Source of the DNA: Membranipora membranacea
Taxonomy: Eukaryota; Bryozoa; Gymnolaemata; Cheilostomatida; Membraniporidae
NCBI GenBank assembly: GCA_914767715.1
Contig: OU612069.1
Span: 21,263,387-21,327,386, forward strand
Direction of reading: 5' to 3'
DNA length: 64,000 nucleotides
Both the position numbers and the translations under genes were made by a program. Positions 48,769-61,679 of this stretch are shown in pieces. The notes under the pieces are model-generated. The model was not told where the DNA came from. It saw nothing but the letters and a program-made list of their open reading frames with translations, and searched no databases. The number at the start of each line of letters is the position of its first letter. The first letter of the stretch is position 1.

Positions 48769-51700
48769 TCAAATGGACATGTCTTCTTCTTCACTTCTCT
48801 ACAAATTATTAATTTTTGTTATAGCATGTACAGCGAAATAACTCAATACGACAATACGACAGCTTATTACTCAGTCATCATTACAACAATTTGAGGCGAC
48901 AGGACAATAGGAGTATTTTAATAAATATTCCTAACTATCAGTAATATAAGAAACTCCTCTTATGTGTCCGTGAATTATAAAATCATGAAATTGTCTTACT
49001 GTAGTGAGTTTGAATAAAGCAACATCACGACTTCCACACACAGCCATCTTGTCTCCTCTCACACTAGCATTATCCAAATAACCATAATCACTGAGTGCTG
49101 TATTTTTGAGTTCTCTGATCAGTCCACCTGTAGGATAAATTCAATTCTATAAGTTAGTCACCCTTGTAAATAATAAATATATCGTAATTATGGATTATCG
49201 AGGCCATCCTACACAAACTAACAAGCTTTAATTTTGTAAATCAAGTGCTAAATATTACAATACAGTAGCAATTACATTAAAGTGGTTCTTATTGGTGATA
49301 CAGGGGAGATTTAAAAGGCAATCGGATTTATCTAACTTTCATCTTGTCAATGCCCAAAATATGTAAAATGCCATAAATATTAGATTAGATAACTTGACAG
49401 TGTTGACATTAATATAACTAACTCTCTCACTGTTATATAAATAATTTACTCAGTCTCCTCACACTACGTACTTGTGATGATCTGTATATTTACAGTATAT
49501 CACTTACCTTGTGGTGAGATCTGGTATATCTTCTTCTCCTCAGTACGAGACACCACATAGATGAGACCAGACTGATCTGATGTTATACCACAAGGATATC
49601 TCAGATCTGTATATCTCCACACAGGCTCATGTTTACCAGGCTGTAGTCTGTACTTCCTCACCTCTCCTCCTCCCCAGTCAGACACGAGAACACTGTCCTC
49701 ATCTGGTAGAATGTGTACTCCTGCAGGATCACACATATCACTGAGGTCGATGTTATACAGATGATCTCCTGTGATGGTGTAGATCATCAGCTGTTTACTC
49801 TTTCTGTCTATATCTGCTATTCTACTGTCTGATACAGAGAGCCGACTGTAGTAGTAATATGAATAATCTGTATCATACTGATGAAGCAGAGTGTGCTGAG
49901 GATTACTCTCTGTACCGATGTATGTGCTGAATTTATCCTCATGCTCCACCTTAGTGATGAGTTTATCTCCTACAGAGTGAGCTGAGCAGACATCATCAGT
50001 AATGTTTATCTTCTTTATCAGCTTCAGGTCAGCACCAGATCTCACTTCTACTCCACAGTCAATGGAACAGAGTATATTATCTTCCTCTGTCCAGCTCACA
50101 TCCCGACACATGTCCGAAGTCTTCTCATACTTGATAAACTCTAGTGTTGTGAGTGGTTCAGTAGCAGATGTGGATGGGCTGGTCTCCAGGTTCTCTGTAT
50201 CTGTAATGAATTAAGTGTAAAATTAACACTAAACTGACCTGGGAAATGAGCAGAATCTACAATAATGATATGAATAAATATATCAGAATTAATCATACTG
50301 GTATGGAATAATCCGTGAAATATGCTTAATTAATTATTATTTAATCTAATAGTTTTTAGAACCATTATGAATCAAAACGGAATAGTGAAAGCAATGTCAA
50401 TTTTTAATAAAATGTAAACAATATAAATAATGGAAGAAAGGGTGGCTTAATGATCATGCTAAGAAATTTATTCAAATCATCTTACTTCATCAATCTACCG
50501 GGGCACTCAACCACTGGATGAACATCAACTACAAAAGGCCTGTGCCACACGCAGGATGCTCATGATAATTGAAAAATGAACATTTTCAAAGGATTTGGAG
50601 TTGTAACACCATTTTTATGGCGATGTTAATGTTTGATCCAACACCTTTTCACTTTTATCTATAACTGTTATGCCGTGGATCAATTCTATGAGCATAAAAA
50701 AGCACCTTACCTCTTTCGCAGTGGGCATCCACAGCTGAATTCATCTTCTGTCTCAATGCTTCTGTTTCTTCGTGCATCTCATCTGCTTCCAACTTCAAAG
50801 CCTCACTCTCTTCTAAAGACCCAATAGCAGCAAGAACCTCACTTCTCTCAGAGAGAACATGTGCATATTCTGATTTTGATGTGTGACCAATATATTCCTT
50901 TAGATATGATTGAGCCTGTTTATATGCAGCATCTGCCTTCTTCATGTTTTTCTCTTTGGAGTACAACGCCCCATCAGCTCTGTAGACAGTTGCTGCTTCA
51001 ACTTTACAGTCCTGCTTTACGAACACATCAGTAGCCTTAGCATAGTAACCATGGGTTGTATCACTGTTTTCTTCCCTTCTGCCTGTTATACCTCCCATCG
51101 CTTTGTAAAGTTTCCCATAATTATAATGTTGTTGGTCCGGGTAAACATCATTCATCTTTCTCTCGGTTTGTCTTAGCCATACTTCTGGGTCGTGGACTAT
51201 TTGATTATTGGCACCGTCAAGGTCTGTGGTATCGAGTATCTCATCTTCAGGTAAACGAGCAAGTGCCACCTCCTTCTCCTTCGTGTAGCAAGTTGCTTCA
51301 CTGAGAAGGATTTCACACTCCATTTGCTTTGCCTTATCCTCTTGGATTGGATGCTGATTGAGAAGTTTAAGTGCCTTCTGCAGATATTGTGGTGCATTAA
51401 ACTTTTGGCCAACGTCCTGTAAGATGGTCACTTTTGTCACACAATCAAATTTGTCGTCAATCACCATTCGCAAACCTAGACGGCGTGCTTTAGTGTAATA
51501 CGCCTTGGCTAACACTTCCTTTCCAGAGATATCGAAGACTTTTCCAATCTCATAAACGCAGTGAGCTATCTCTCTGGTTGGGTTACTGAGAAACTGCAGT
51601 CGATCTTCATCCCCACACTTCTCATACTCGCACATCAACTCATGAGATTCTGTCTTCCCTTCTGTTGCTGCATGTATCAGGAGGGCCCTGAGTGCGTTAA

Positions 51701-54700
51701 GAAGCATTGTGAGTGATTTCTCTCCGTCCCTATATAGCTGCAGGCTAGCCAGTTCCATTTTGACCAAAGCTCTCTCTTTACCTAGGCCATCTACCAGCTT
51801 AGAAAATTCCTCAGCCTCCTCGTAAGTCTTCTCCGCATTTGCGAGGAGACCCATGCCTTCATAGCACCTAGCAAGCCCTCTGTAGATTTCCATTCTGAAG
51901 AGAGCTTTCCCTGAAACCCGCTGACTTCTCTCCTTGAGTAACACAAACAATGGTAAAGCTGTTTTGTATTCTCTCATTTGTAGATGGGATCTTGCTACAG
52001 CATTTCTAGCTGTGAGTTCTAAGTTAGAGAAATCCAAGTGTCTAGCTTCTCTTACTATGTATGACCAGTTACAGGAATAGAAGTTTGCTATTAGCGTCAC
52101 AATTTGCCCTCCGCTGAACTCCCTTTGCATGAGCTCTTCTATTTGTAAGGCTGTCTCCGATTGTACCATAGGTGCGATGCCAGTCTGGAGAATCAATATG
52201 CAATCACAAATTTCCAAGAACTCTTTGGTTGTCATTTGCCAAATATCTTCTGGACTGAAAATTAACTGACGGCTGGATTTTTCATAACTGTTGGCTGTAT
52301 TTGTTTCCTCATTTGGTATCAACTGGAACTCGCCTCTGCATGAATCTATGTGAAGATAACACCGAAGCCGAGCCAAACATGCACTTGCCAATGATGTCTG
52401 CAGGTATCTGCAGAAGGTTCGACCTAGCCATCCTTCTATAGTATTCCATGAGTCAGTGCCAGCGTTGCTTAGAATTACTGAAAGAGCTGCAACCAAAAGG
52501 GATGGAAATCTATAGACAAGACTTTTGACATTCATAGAGAACCCGGTGATGTACTCATCGAAGTCAGGAGAAAACTCATACTTTGCTAAATCGCCAGCTA
52601 ACATTTTAATGTTTGCGTCCATCCTTATCTGGGGCATATGTCCATCTACTTGTCGTTTGCCAGCAACAAACTCTCCAAGCAATCTCTTTCCATTTCCTTG
52701 TGAAAATATGAGCTTTGTGAATGACAGCATTGCAGTGAGGTCACCCCTTGAGGCATCATCAGATGGATGATGAAGTATTTCTTTGTATACCGCCAACAGT
52801 TTTGAGGTAGTTGATAGAAAGACATTGGGACTGGTATTGTTTCCTGTTGGAACATTTCCTGAAGTCTCTGTAATACCATCAATCTGACAACCTCTCATTC
52901 TACCATCAACAAACCAACCTTTCAACTCATCAATATCTAAGGAACTCAACTTTGTTTCTCGGAGGGATCCGAAAAAGAAATAAGTCATGACAGCGAGGCG
53001 CTCGAAGTACTTTTCATGAGATGAATCATCTATGAGGAAAAGATATTCCACATCTGAGTAGGGGGTAGCTTCCCCTCTGCCAAGAGAACCAACCCCGACT
53101 GCTGCAAAGCTACAAGGGGGATAATCTTCCATAGTTTCGATGGCCTTTCGTATCACACTACTTGCAAACTCCACCATCAAACCGTTTGATTTCAAAGCTG
53201 CATCTTTGCATACCTGGTACTCAACCAACTCAGTGTGATCACTATTTTCCTGTTTGATGTTGGCCACTTGCTCCCTTAAGATCTCTCTGATTGAAAGGAG
53301 TTTATTTTTTAGTTCTCCCACATCTTCATAGTACTTTTCCTTACTACTCTTTCTGTGAGAGCCTAGAAAATCCCTGATTGGATTCCAAGCCATGACATTC
53401 CACGGATCTGTTGGTGATGGGGAGAACTCTACTGCTGCTGAATTGTAGAGGGAGAATGCCTAAAATATATCAATTTTGATTGCTTTGAATGTTTGAAGAT
53501 TGATTGGAATAATTATTATTATGAATTAAGGCTGTGATCAAAGTCTTGACAACAAGATATTTTGCGTCCTTCTCTAAGCTGTAGATGTGAAAAGCAGTGA
53601 AACTCTTTACCAGAACTCTCTTTGGAGCTCGATAACCGCAGATCTAAAGTTCTTACCTTGAGAGCATCCCTCCAATCTTTACTATCAGCAAAGCGTCTCT
53701 CGTGTGTCTCAGCTAAATCCTTCAGATAAGGCTTCTGTGTTTCAAACCCCTGTACGCCATTTCTCAGATACGATTGCTGAAAGCTTTCGATCTGTTTCCA
53801 TGGTTTCACTTCCTGTATTTTGAAAAAAAAAGTAATTTAATTAGTAGTTATATCTCATCATAAAATTACTGTAACAAACTAGCTGAAAACTGCGCCACCC
53901 CGCATGCGCTTCTGTTTTCATTCAATACATTGATTGTTGATGATTTGTCAATGTGATCGGGCAAAATCTTGGATTGATTTTTGATAATCTTACACCAACA
54001 ACCATGTTACCACAATCACATATTAAATTGTTATTAAGGTATAAGGACTATTGGCAAATGAGACCTATGCATTCATGAAGGTCAAACATTACCTTTCTAT
54101 TATTAGCCCAAAATAAAATATTAACAACAACAATAACGACAAGTTTTAGGACGTGAGTAACATGTATCAATATTATTGTATGTAATACAAAGGTACCTCC
54201 CAATTTTTGGTTACACGCTACAAAACCAAGCTACAAGGTTTCTTCCCTTTCACAGTTATTTATGTACCTCTTTTATCTCCCCTTTGAATGGCTTGCCTTC
54301 CTTTGGATTGACAAAGACATGCCTGTGTTCTATGTCCGTCTGCTCTGTATTATCTGGCACTTTGTCAGCTATCACCTCATCTTTCGTACGCATTCGATGT
54401 ATTGTCTGCTTTACTGTGAGGGTTCTGTCTTGCTGAAGCTCTATGCTGAAGGTTTGGTCTCTCATCCCAGCAAGTAGTTGTATCAGTATCATCTCATTTC
54501 TCTTACACTCATCCCATCTGTCACATCGCAGAGCGAGTCCATAAACCGCATGAATATACTGGTGATTATTCTCACCTTGGAGCTGTGTTCTCCTACTCAG
54601 AAGGATTGCATGATGAAGATGATTGTCTTTAGGCTTGAAATACTCATCTAATGCTCCAATAGTATTCTCTAAGGATGAATGTTGAGTGTTCCCACTTGTT

Positions 54701-54918
54701 CCTTGGCTAATCTGTGTATGCTCACTTACATATGATTGTAGTGACTGAGCTCCTCTCCCCAACCCCATGCAGCTGAAAAGGACATCCACCTGTTCTTTAG
54801 CTGACTTTTCACTTAGTCCAGAATCGATATGATAGGACAAAAACCGATCTTTAAAGTCTAACCACTCTAACCAATATCCCTTTGCGCTGCTCAAGTCCAT
54901 CTCATCTGGTGTATCCAT
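48769..54918 (-). CDS. Gag-like / nucleotidyltransferase / TPR / NHL-like propeller fusion protein, gene 2
   Basis: Exons in transcript order: 54918-54268, 53812-53657, 53459-50711, 50200-49508, 49127-49000 and 48798-48769 (TGA). All phases agree, giving 1468 aa. Exon 1 is the Gag-like domain (WLEWLDFKDRFLSYHIDSGL, DEYFKPKDNHLHHAILLSRR, LIQLLAGMRDQTFSIELQQ). Exon 3 is the same length as in gene 1 (2749 nt) and keeps the nucleotidyltransferase motif GSLGRGEATPYSDVEYLFLI. TPRs and an NHL-like propeller follow. The donor after exon 2 (GTAAGA) is strong, unlike in gene 1; the donor after exon 1 is GTACAT. The first intron is only 455 bp. Exon 3 differs from gene 1 at about 54 of 916 residues, whereas exon 2 matches at only 31 of 52. 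The motif suggests activity; substrate and role are unknown. Confidence 0.83.
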
Positions 54919-56375
54919 CTTGTCCTCGGAATCAACTTTGATTCCCAGAACTTTCTGATATTAGCTTCCTGTTATCACCTCAGCTCATGTTGCTCCTACT
55001 AGTTCATTGCTTCTATTTGTTGCTTGTCTCTGAGCATTAACGCTTTCAATGGCAGTCAGTTTTGTTTCACTGTGGCCTACAAACTAGGCATCTTCCTAGC
55101 TGCAGAATAGTCCCAAATCATGAAATAACTAAAGAATTAGAAATACTAAGATATGAGGTGGCACTAGCTTTTACATGACTACAAGCATCTGTTTTACTGA
55201 CTTTTTACTGTACACAATCGAGCAATCTGCTTCACTGGTTATTACTTGACTGTTGAAATACTTGGTTATGTGAATTTTGGCAACGAAATTCCGTTTACGC
55301 AATCAATCATTTAGACAGTATCCAGCCTATTATGATGATTGGTTGACAAAATAACATCTCATCGTACAGGCATGTCATATCACCAAATCTAATTCTAAGT
55401 AATGATGAGGGCAACACAACAAGTGTTGGTACCAGCAGTCGCTCGGTTTTATTTGTCTAAGCAGCGGATGAGTCACACCCACTGCTATCGCTGCAACAAG
55501 CCCTTCATGATAGGTTTGTTATGGTAAACACCGCTGTAGGTTTATGGTATAGCGTATAACTGATGATCAAAACCATTAGGCAAAGGCTGCTGCAACAGTA
55601 TAATTATGTTTCTATCAGTCGTCTCTCCTAAAAATTTGGAATTGGCACCTTTACACTGCAGGATTGCTGATTCCCTTATGATTGAATGGCCCTTTTACAG
55701 GAGTGTGATACTGATATATGGCCAGTGTTAGAATTTTGGGGGATACAAGGGGATGGTGTCGCTCTTCCTATTTTTCTAGGAGGGAGCATTCCCCCTATAT
55801 ATCATAACAAAGGTTACTGTCGCCTGGTGAGTTTTCAAAATTATGGCTAAAATTGATGCATTTTCATTTGCAATTACCACAGGGCTCTGGCGGTGGCGCT
55901 CTGCCCCAGACCCCCCCCCCCCCCCCCCCCCCCCCCGGAGAGACTGGAAACTGGACAGTGTGGAGATGGGAGCGATAGTGGTATGTCATGATTACGGACC
56001 ATTATAGACTTTGCATTACTTTCATATGCTATATATACTGTTTATGTCAAGCAATTGGCAAGGAAAAAATTGCCCCCACGCTTATTAACTATTAACGAAT
56101 ATAACTTTATACTTCCCTTAAAGCACACACTTTAGAGTGGACAAATTGCAACAAGATTTGATTGAATTGAGCAGTGTATCACAAACGATGGACGAAAGGC
56201 TTTGTTCAGGGTTGAATTCTTTTTTTATTTATCCCCAATATTAATGCAATTAAATGGATATTCACTGGCTAAATTTGTCAAGTATACATAGGTGAGGATT
56301 ACATGACACATGGGACAGAAAATGATTCCAAAATAAAATGTGTTATTGTGCAGAAAACACCATAACTATCATGGA
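54919..56375. other. Non-coding stretch with a 26-base C tract
   Basis: Upstream flank of gene 2. No CCAAT cluster like that of gene 1; a single ATTGG lies near 55339. A pure C run spans 55911-55936. No gene recognised. Confidence 0.6.
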
Positions 56376-56900
56376 TTAAAAGTTGGAGCTGGACAGCTGC
56401 TAATAATACAACTTTGGTGATCAATGATTTCTTAGAGATGATATATAAAATATTAGATAATAGTGATCCAGCCCAGGCAATATTTTAGGGTTTGAAAGCT
56501 TTTGATACCAGAAATCATGAAATTTTACTTTCAAATTTTTGCTTATTTAAATTTCGTCATTCAGCAATACAACTCATCTGTTCCTCTCTATGTAACCGTA
56601 GACAATTTGTCAAAATATATTCCTAGAAATCAATTTTTAGGAATGTAACCCTTGAAGTGCCCCAGGGTTCTGTTTTAGGACCATTGTTATCACAAATGTG
56701 ACATTGTGAAAGTTTCGGCTGCTTTCAATTATATTTTATTAGCCGACAACACAAGTTTACTCTGTGAAGATCCTGAAATTAATCCGTCAGAAATTGTTGT
56801 AATTGCGCAATGGAGCTTAGCCAATGAACTCATAACGGCGCATGCGCCAGCATCTCTGGTTTCAGGTGTTTTGATTAGTCAAAAGAAAGACTTCGAATAA
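56376..56900 (+). pseudogene. Decayed LINE reverse transcriptase fragment
   Basis: Plus-strand remains of a reverse-transcriptase palm. GLKAFDTRNHEIL resembles the AFDxVxHxxL motif, VPQGSVLGPLLS is the conserved turn, and LADNTSLLCEDPEI stands where YADDT is expected. Several stops and a deletion between the last two motifs show long decay. No endonuclease and no tail are visible. Confidence 0.6.
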
Positions 56901-57069
56901 TTACATCCCAGCCTCCTAATTCCCACATGACTCACAATTTTAAAGAATTGAACATAATGCCATATTCCATGCTTTTTGAGTTCAGGTTGCTTATTTTCTA
57001 CAAAAATAACATCCTGGGCAGGGGCGTATATTCTAACAAATTTCACTCACTGACTTTTCAGAGATGAGC

Positions 57070-57425
57070 ATAATAATCGGGCGCAGCCCGATCCACACGC
57101 CGTAGGCGTGGCGTGGAGGGTGTGGGAGGGGCGCTTAAGCGCCCTCCCACCACGGAAATTTTTGCATATCGGTAGCAAAATAGTGCAAGCAGAGAGGTAT
57201 TTCAATAGCTCACTGAGCTGTTGGCTACTTTCAGAAAACAACTCAATAGCAGTAGAAGATTACGGTAAAAATTCTCCAGTTATAAAGCACCCATTTGAAA
57301 AAAAACTGATGCTGATGGGATTCGAACCCACAACAATCTTAATAACAGTTATTATAAGGCGAACGCTCTACACTCTACACACTGAGCTATTCAGCCACTC
57401 ACGGAAATCCGTGGGCCGTGAGTGC
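57070..57425 (-). mobile_element. GC-rich hairpin cluster with tRNA-like segment
   Basis: The plus-strand left end has three adjacent palindromes in otherwise AT-rich DNA: CGGGCGCAGCCCG, CACGCCGTAGGCGTG, and a larger one centred on GGGCGCTTAAGCGCCC, at about 57080-57150. On the minus strand a tRNA-like stretch follows: A-box TAGCTCAGTGTG (57389-57378) and a perfect B-box GGTTCGAATCC (57328-57318), with CTTATAAT at the anticodon position as in tRNA-Ile(UAU). The acceptor arms do not pair fully and the anticodon region is too long. I call it a tRNA-derived repeat; a degenerate intron-containing tRNA gene is the alternative. Confidence 0.5.
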
Positions 57426-57959
57426 TAATATACGCCACTGATCCTGGGTGCCTATTGAAAACAACTGCAATTTGATTGAAATATGTCACACCTTGACTAT
57501 TAGAAAATCTATTAAAAACCTTGTAATAAAAATCAGTGTCAAAACTGAAATGGGAAAAAAAGACCTGTGTTTTGTACCGCTGCTAGCTATTCCGGTGAGA
57601 ACGCTTGGGACCTTCCCAGTGGAAATTTCGGGAGGTGTGGACTGATGAACAGTCTGATGGGGCTGTCAAAACTTTAGTTTGGAGCTATCTGACTAGCACC
57701 TTGTTGCATTTTGAGTAAGGATTTTTATATATGTACTCATAAATTATGATGACATGAGCTGATAAAAGAATTTCTTTTTGCTTAGAATTCTTCTAGCATC
57801 CTGGCTGAGGTCAGATATGTTTCTGTCTGACAGCCCTTCTCTTTAAAGAAATTCTGTCATTCTCACTGTTTGCTAGCTCAAATAAATCTAATCATGATTA
57901 AATTATGTAATCTAAGGATATCATTACTGGCTCTAGTTCCAGGAGAAGAATGTCAGAAC

Positions 57960-59222
57960 CCCAGTGCAAGCAATGAAGAGGGAGTTCATTGGTGCAAGCC
58001 AGGGAATTGGGGCGGAAGATCAAAAGAACAAAATTAGAGCAGCTGGTGAGGGAAGACAACTTTTGGATGGAGCAGTATGAATTTCAGGTCAAGATTAATG
58101 ATCCCTTCCTTGCCACCATCACGACAATGTGTGAGAAGGTAAGGCAAATATCCATATAGCCGCTTGTTTTATTCGCAAACGCTTGGTGAAGAACGAGTGT
58201 TGTTATTGCGTTGACTCTCTTAATAGCATGTACACAAAATATTGGATAATTTTTTTCCTGAATACAGTAGATAGAAATATGTTTGGAAGATGTCTTTTAA
58301 TGTCATTTTTGCATCTGAGCGTATCCCCAATATGGTCAGGACCTTTATTGACTATTGACATGGCTTACATCAACGAGTATTAAATCAGATAGCTCATCCA
58401 TCTGTTAAGTTGTTCATTGTACCATTGTCACTGTGTGATTTTGTATGTGAAAGTGGTTTCCAGACCTTGGCCAAGCACCTGGAAATTTCAATCTTGATTT
58501 TGCTGTTACAAATTTCTGATCAATTCTTTTTCAGACTGTTTTCTACGGTGATGTTCAGCTCGTGCCTCCCTCACCAGGATCTCCCGTAAAGAAAACTGCA
58601 CCTACAGCAACTTCTGCACTCTCTATCTCTCCAGCACCTGCTACAACTCCGTCTATTTCTACTGCACCTACTATGCCTACTACTGCGCCCTCTACATATA
58701 CAGAGCATTATATTTTGATTACTGGAAACATCTTACTCGTGATTGGGATGGTTGTTCGACGGCTTGGTTTGAAAGCTCGGGTTTCACTCCTTGAAACAGA
58801 TGGCGAGTGACTGTTACACTTACTATTTTTGCGTAAATATAGATAATGACATTGTGTGTACTTTGTGTTGCGAAAATGAAGCCTCTGCCATATAGATTGA
58901 TGGAAGATATTATCATGCTTCCGAAACCTCTCCTGTCACATTCTTTGTATGATGATGGCTGCTAAGTATTTATGTATTTGCTTGTAAAGTGGAGCCTTTG
59001 CAATGATATTAAGTGTTTACCTCCGCCCAAGATATTGCTGCTGACCTCTGTTTTGGAAGAGATTAATAGAGCATTAGCTGTGTATCCGTTAAAAAATTTC
59101 TCATTTCAGCTGCGGGTGAAGCTCAAGTATCTCTTATTCTGGAAGATGACCCGTTGGCAATTGTTAAGGCTAGAGCCTCTGTTCTTGAGCTGCCGGATTT
59201 GCAGATCTCCAATGATAACATT
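57960..59222 (+). pseudogene. Unrecognised exon-like fragments, Pro/Ser/Thr-rich
   Basis: Three stretches look like exons with splice sites. One ends near 58140 (WMEQYEFQVKINDPFLATIT, donor GTAAGG). One starts after the acceptor near 58534 and is rich in Thr, Ala, Pro and Ser (PPSPGSPVKKTAPTATSALS). One lies at about 59109-59222 (AQVSLILEDDPLAIVKARA, donor GTAAGT). The first contains an in-frame TGA upstream. I do not recognise the protein. Position next to Harbinger-type remains suggests transposon cargo, but this is a guess. Confidence 0.35.
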
Positions 59223-60369
59223 GTAAGTATTATTCATATCCCAGTAGGCCTATTCAGTTTGCCTCATCAGCCTCTCGCTCGCCTGCTTAATTGAGAAAAA
59301 AACTGGATTGAGGATTTTTCAAAGAAGCCTGTCATCCGGTCGATGTTCACGTGGAAATTCTCTCCAAATCTGTTGAAATGATCTGTCATAGTCGCGATTC
59401 TACTGGATTGTATGCATGTACAGCTAGTACTGACGTTTGTGTCCAGATCAACAAACACCCCATCCTTAATGTGCCGTTTGGATTCTTCTTGAAAGACCTA
59501 CATAGCGCTGTCATCTGCATTGCCTTCATCCCAATAATCCTGGGTGTATTTTTAGATGAAAGATTTACAGCAGAAGAAGCAAAATCTTATGCTAAAACCA
59601 ACAAGTCACACATTCGTTTACCAGCTGTACCTGCACATTCAGGAGATTTTTAAGAAGAAGGGCACGTCATTTTCTTTCACCCTGCCAATAACGTCGGTAC
59701 CAGCTAACACACTTTGATAAAATGATGCCAAAACAATTGAAAATAAAACTGATCGATAATAAACTGGTTTTTTTAACTCAACTGAGCATAACACCTAATC
59801 TTCTTAAAATGAGCATCACTGTTAAAGTTTCTAAATCAACTCTTGGTACTGCTTCTTCAATACCTGAAAGTTACGCTATCTTATGTATGGAAAAATTTAT
59901 TGCCTTAACTAATTAAATATTGATTCCATTGTGATTGTTAAATTGTATTATTTCCTTCTTTTTTTTCTTGACTTATTCATAAGTTGTCATGCAAATCATG
60001 TCCTAGTCAGCATGTTATTAATTAATGTACTCCTCCTCCTATTGCCTTGTATTAATATGTCAACTCATGGTTACCTGCATCATGGTGCTTTTTAATAGCA
60101 AAAAATATATTTTTCCTTGCCCATGTTCATGTCAACATTTCTTTGAACAGATTTATGCCACAATAATATACTTTAAAGATGTGAAAAATTCTTATACGAT
60201 TGATTGTATTGCTAGCACTAAATGTAAAAGTTGTGAGAAAAAAGGTAACCGATTATCTGATTCTTTGAGTGAGTGTCAACTAGGTTATATTTCAGTCCTA
60301 GTCCTAGCAAGGATGCATCTCTAAATACTTGATGCATGTCCCTATGATCCGATTGGTAATTGACGTGTG

Positions 60370-60561
60370 AATCGTGTGTTCCGAGTCGAGATGGCTACAG
60401 TAGATAAGATTGTAAAAGCTACATGCTGCCTCCACAACTACCTACTATGTACCGATAATGCTAGGTATTTACCAACAGGATTTTGCGACTCATATGCTGA
60501 CAACAAACTGAAAGAGGGTGACTGGCGTAATATTGTCAACCAATGGCACAAATACACATGA
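60370..60561 (+). pseudogene. Harbinger/PIF transposase C-terminal fragment
   Basis: The 63-codon stretch reads VFRVEMATVDKIVKATCCLH, then NYLL, then FCDSYADNKLKEGDW before TGA. This matches the end of HARBI1/DDE_Tnp_4 nucleases, where an ACC(x)LHN-type segment precedes a short tail. The catalytic DDE core that should lie upstream is not recognisable, so this is a remnant. It converges on the BESS-like gene on the opposite strand. Confidence 0.6.
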
Positions 60562-60860
60562 CGCCAAATATCAGAGGGATCACTTGTGTAAATATGTAAA
60601 TTCCGCTGTGGGAGCTGTCAGTATATCATTATCATCATATATTTTATCACTTGCACTTAAATAGAAAATACAATGATGTGCAAAATAAGCATTTGACTCG
60701 TGTTCAAGTTTATTTTTTAAAATCTGTGAAAAAAGAACGTATTCTGACTGAGACTGAGTATTAAATCTACTGGTATTAGAAGTAAAAAATTATCCTGGTA
60801 ATAATATTATATATCGAGTGTTTGTCAAGATAAATTGTGAGATCAAGTAGTAAGTAGCAA

Positions 60861-61679
60861 TCAAAGATTTTGATATGTACGCTGAGAGCTTGTTGGGGTC
60901 GAAACCTGAGGGGGAGGAGGAGGCATTGAATCGGTATAAGGTTGATGAGAGCTTGATGGGGTTCCAAAATTACCAGTATAATTTAAATTTTGGTAAAATG
61001 GGTTCTGCTGTGCTGGTGTGTTCTGACGCCGGAGAATCTCAGCATATTTACCCAGCATCTCCTGCTGAAATAGCAGCTGATTATCAGGATTCAGCTTTTT
61101 AACTTTGATTAGCATAGATTTGAAGAAGCTGACGTTGTCATCAACTTCTTTGTTTGTGTCAGAATGCCGGATGGCCTTCAGTAACTCCATCAGCACAGGA
61201 TCTACGGTCGAAGTCTGGAAAAAATATCAAGAGCACTGTTGTTATCCTATGGGGTGTACAGTACTCACAGGAGGAAAAGTTTTCCATTTCGCACACGCTG
61301 TAAATAACTGAATTCAATGCTAGCAAAATTTTGTCCAAGCTCATAATATGAGCTTCGACAACATTTTGCTACATTAAGGGGCTACATAATATTAATATGT
61401 AGCCCCTTAACTAGCGTCACCAAACTCAAGTTTATATCATTACTTCTCAACAGAATGATAAATTTGCATCCAGGCCAGCAGTAGAAAGCCAACTGTTACA
61501 CCAAGGAGTTTATACAATCTTGTTATAATATCAAGAAAATATTACAATAATATCCTCTTTTGGATAGGGTTGTTTAAAGTATCAGGAAACAATGCACCAG
61601 GATCTTACCGTAGTTTTCCGTTTCTTTCCTGTAACAATACACTCGGATGAAGTTTCGTGGTCATTCGTATTACTGGCAC
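60861..61679 (-). pseudogene. Partial MADF/BESS-like gene, probable Harbinger partner protein
   Basis: Two phase-matched minus-strand exons: 61679-61609 (ASNTNDHETSSECIV, then GKKRKTT; donor GTAAGA) and 61214-60861 (TSTVDPVLMELLKAIRH, DNVSFFKSMLIKVKKLN, PDNQLLFQQEMLGKYAEIL), followed by a Pro/Ser/Gln-rich tail to the stop. The helical segment resembles the BESS protein-interaction motif that follows MADF DNA-binding domains. MADF/Myb-type proteins are the second gene of Harbinger elements and act with the transposase. I see no N-terminal DNA-binding domain in the window; a candidate exon at 62.4 kb is closed by stops in the needed frame. An intact 3' part of a host gene is the alternative. 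Confidence 0.5.
61321..61410. repeat. Two adjacent palindromes
   Basis: The first, 61321-61371, has 25-base arms (TAGCAAAATTTTGTCC onward) with two mismatches around a single central base. The second, 61374-61410, has perfect 15-base arms TTAAGGGGCTACATA around a 7-base loop. Both lie in the intron of the BESS-like gene. They could be tiny foldback or MITE relics, or a cruciform-forming site. Confidence 0.8.

Larger units (their letters stand above)
44361..53459. repeat. Segmental duplication, copy B
   Basis: Direct-orientation counterpart of 7606-16752. It contains only the last PLK4 exons, the intergenic region and the 3' exons of the second nucleotidyltransferase gene. The left edge starts inside a PLK4 intron right after a pyrimidine tract. 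Copy B carries its own insertion with a tRNA-derived SINE head near 47.7 kb and lacks two segments present in copy A. Confidence 0.9.

Noticed and set aside
57305-57405. Functional tRNA-Ile gene
   Set aside because: A and B boxes are good, but the acceptor arms do not pair fully and the anticodon arm is too long; the neighbouring hairpins fit a repeat better.
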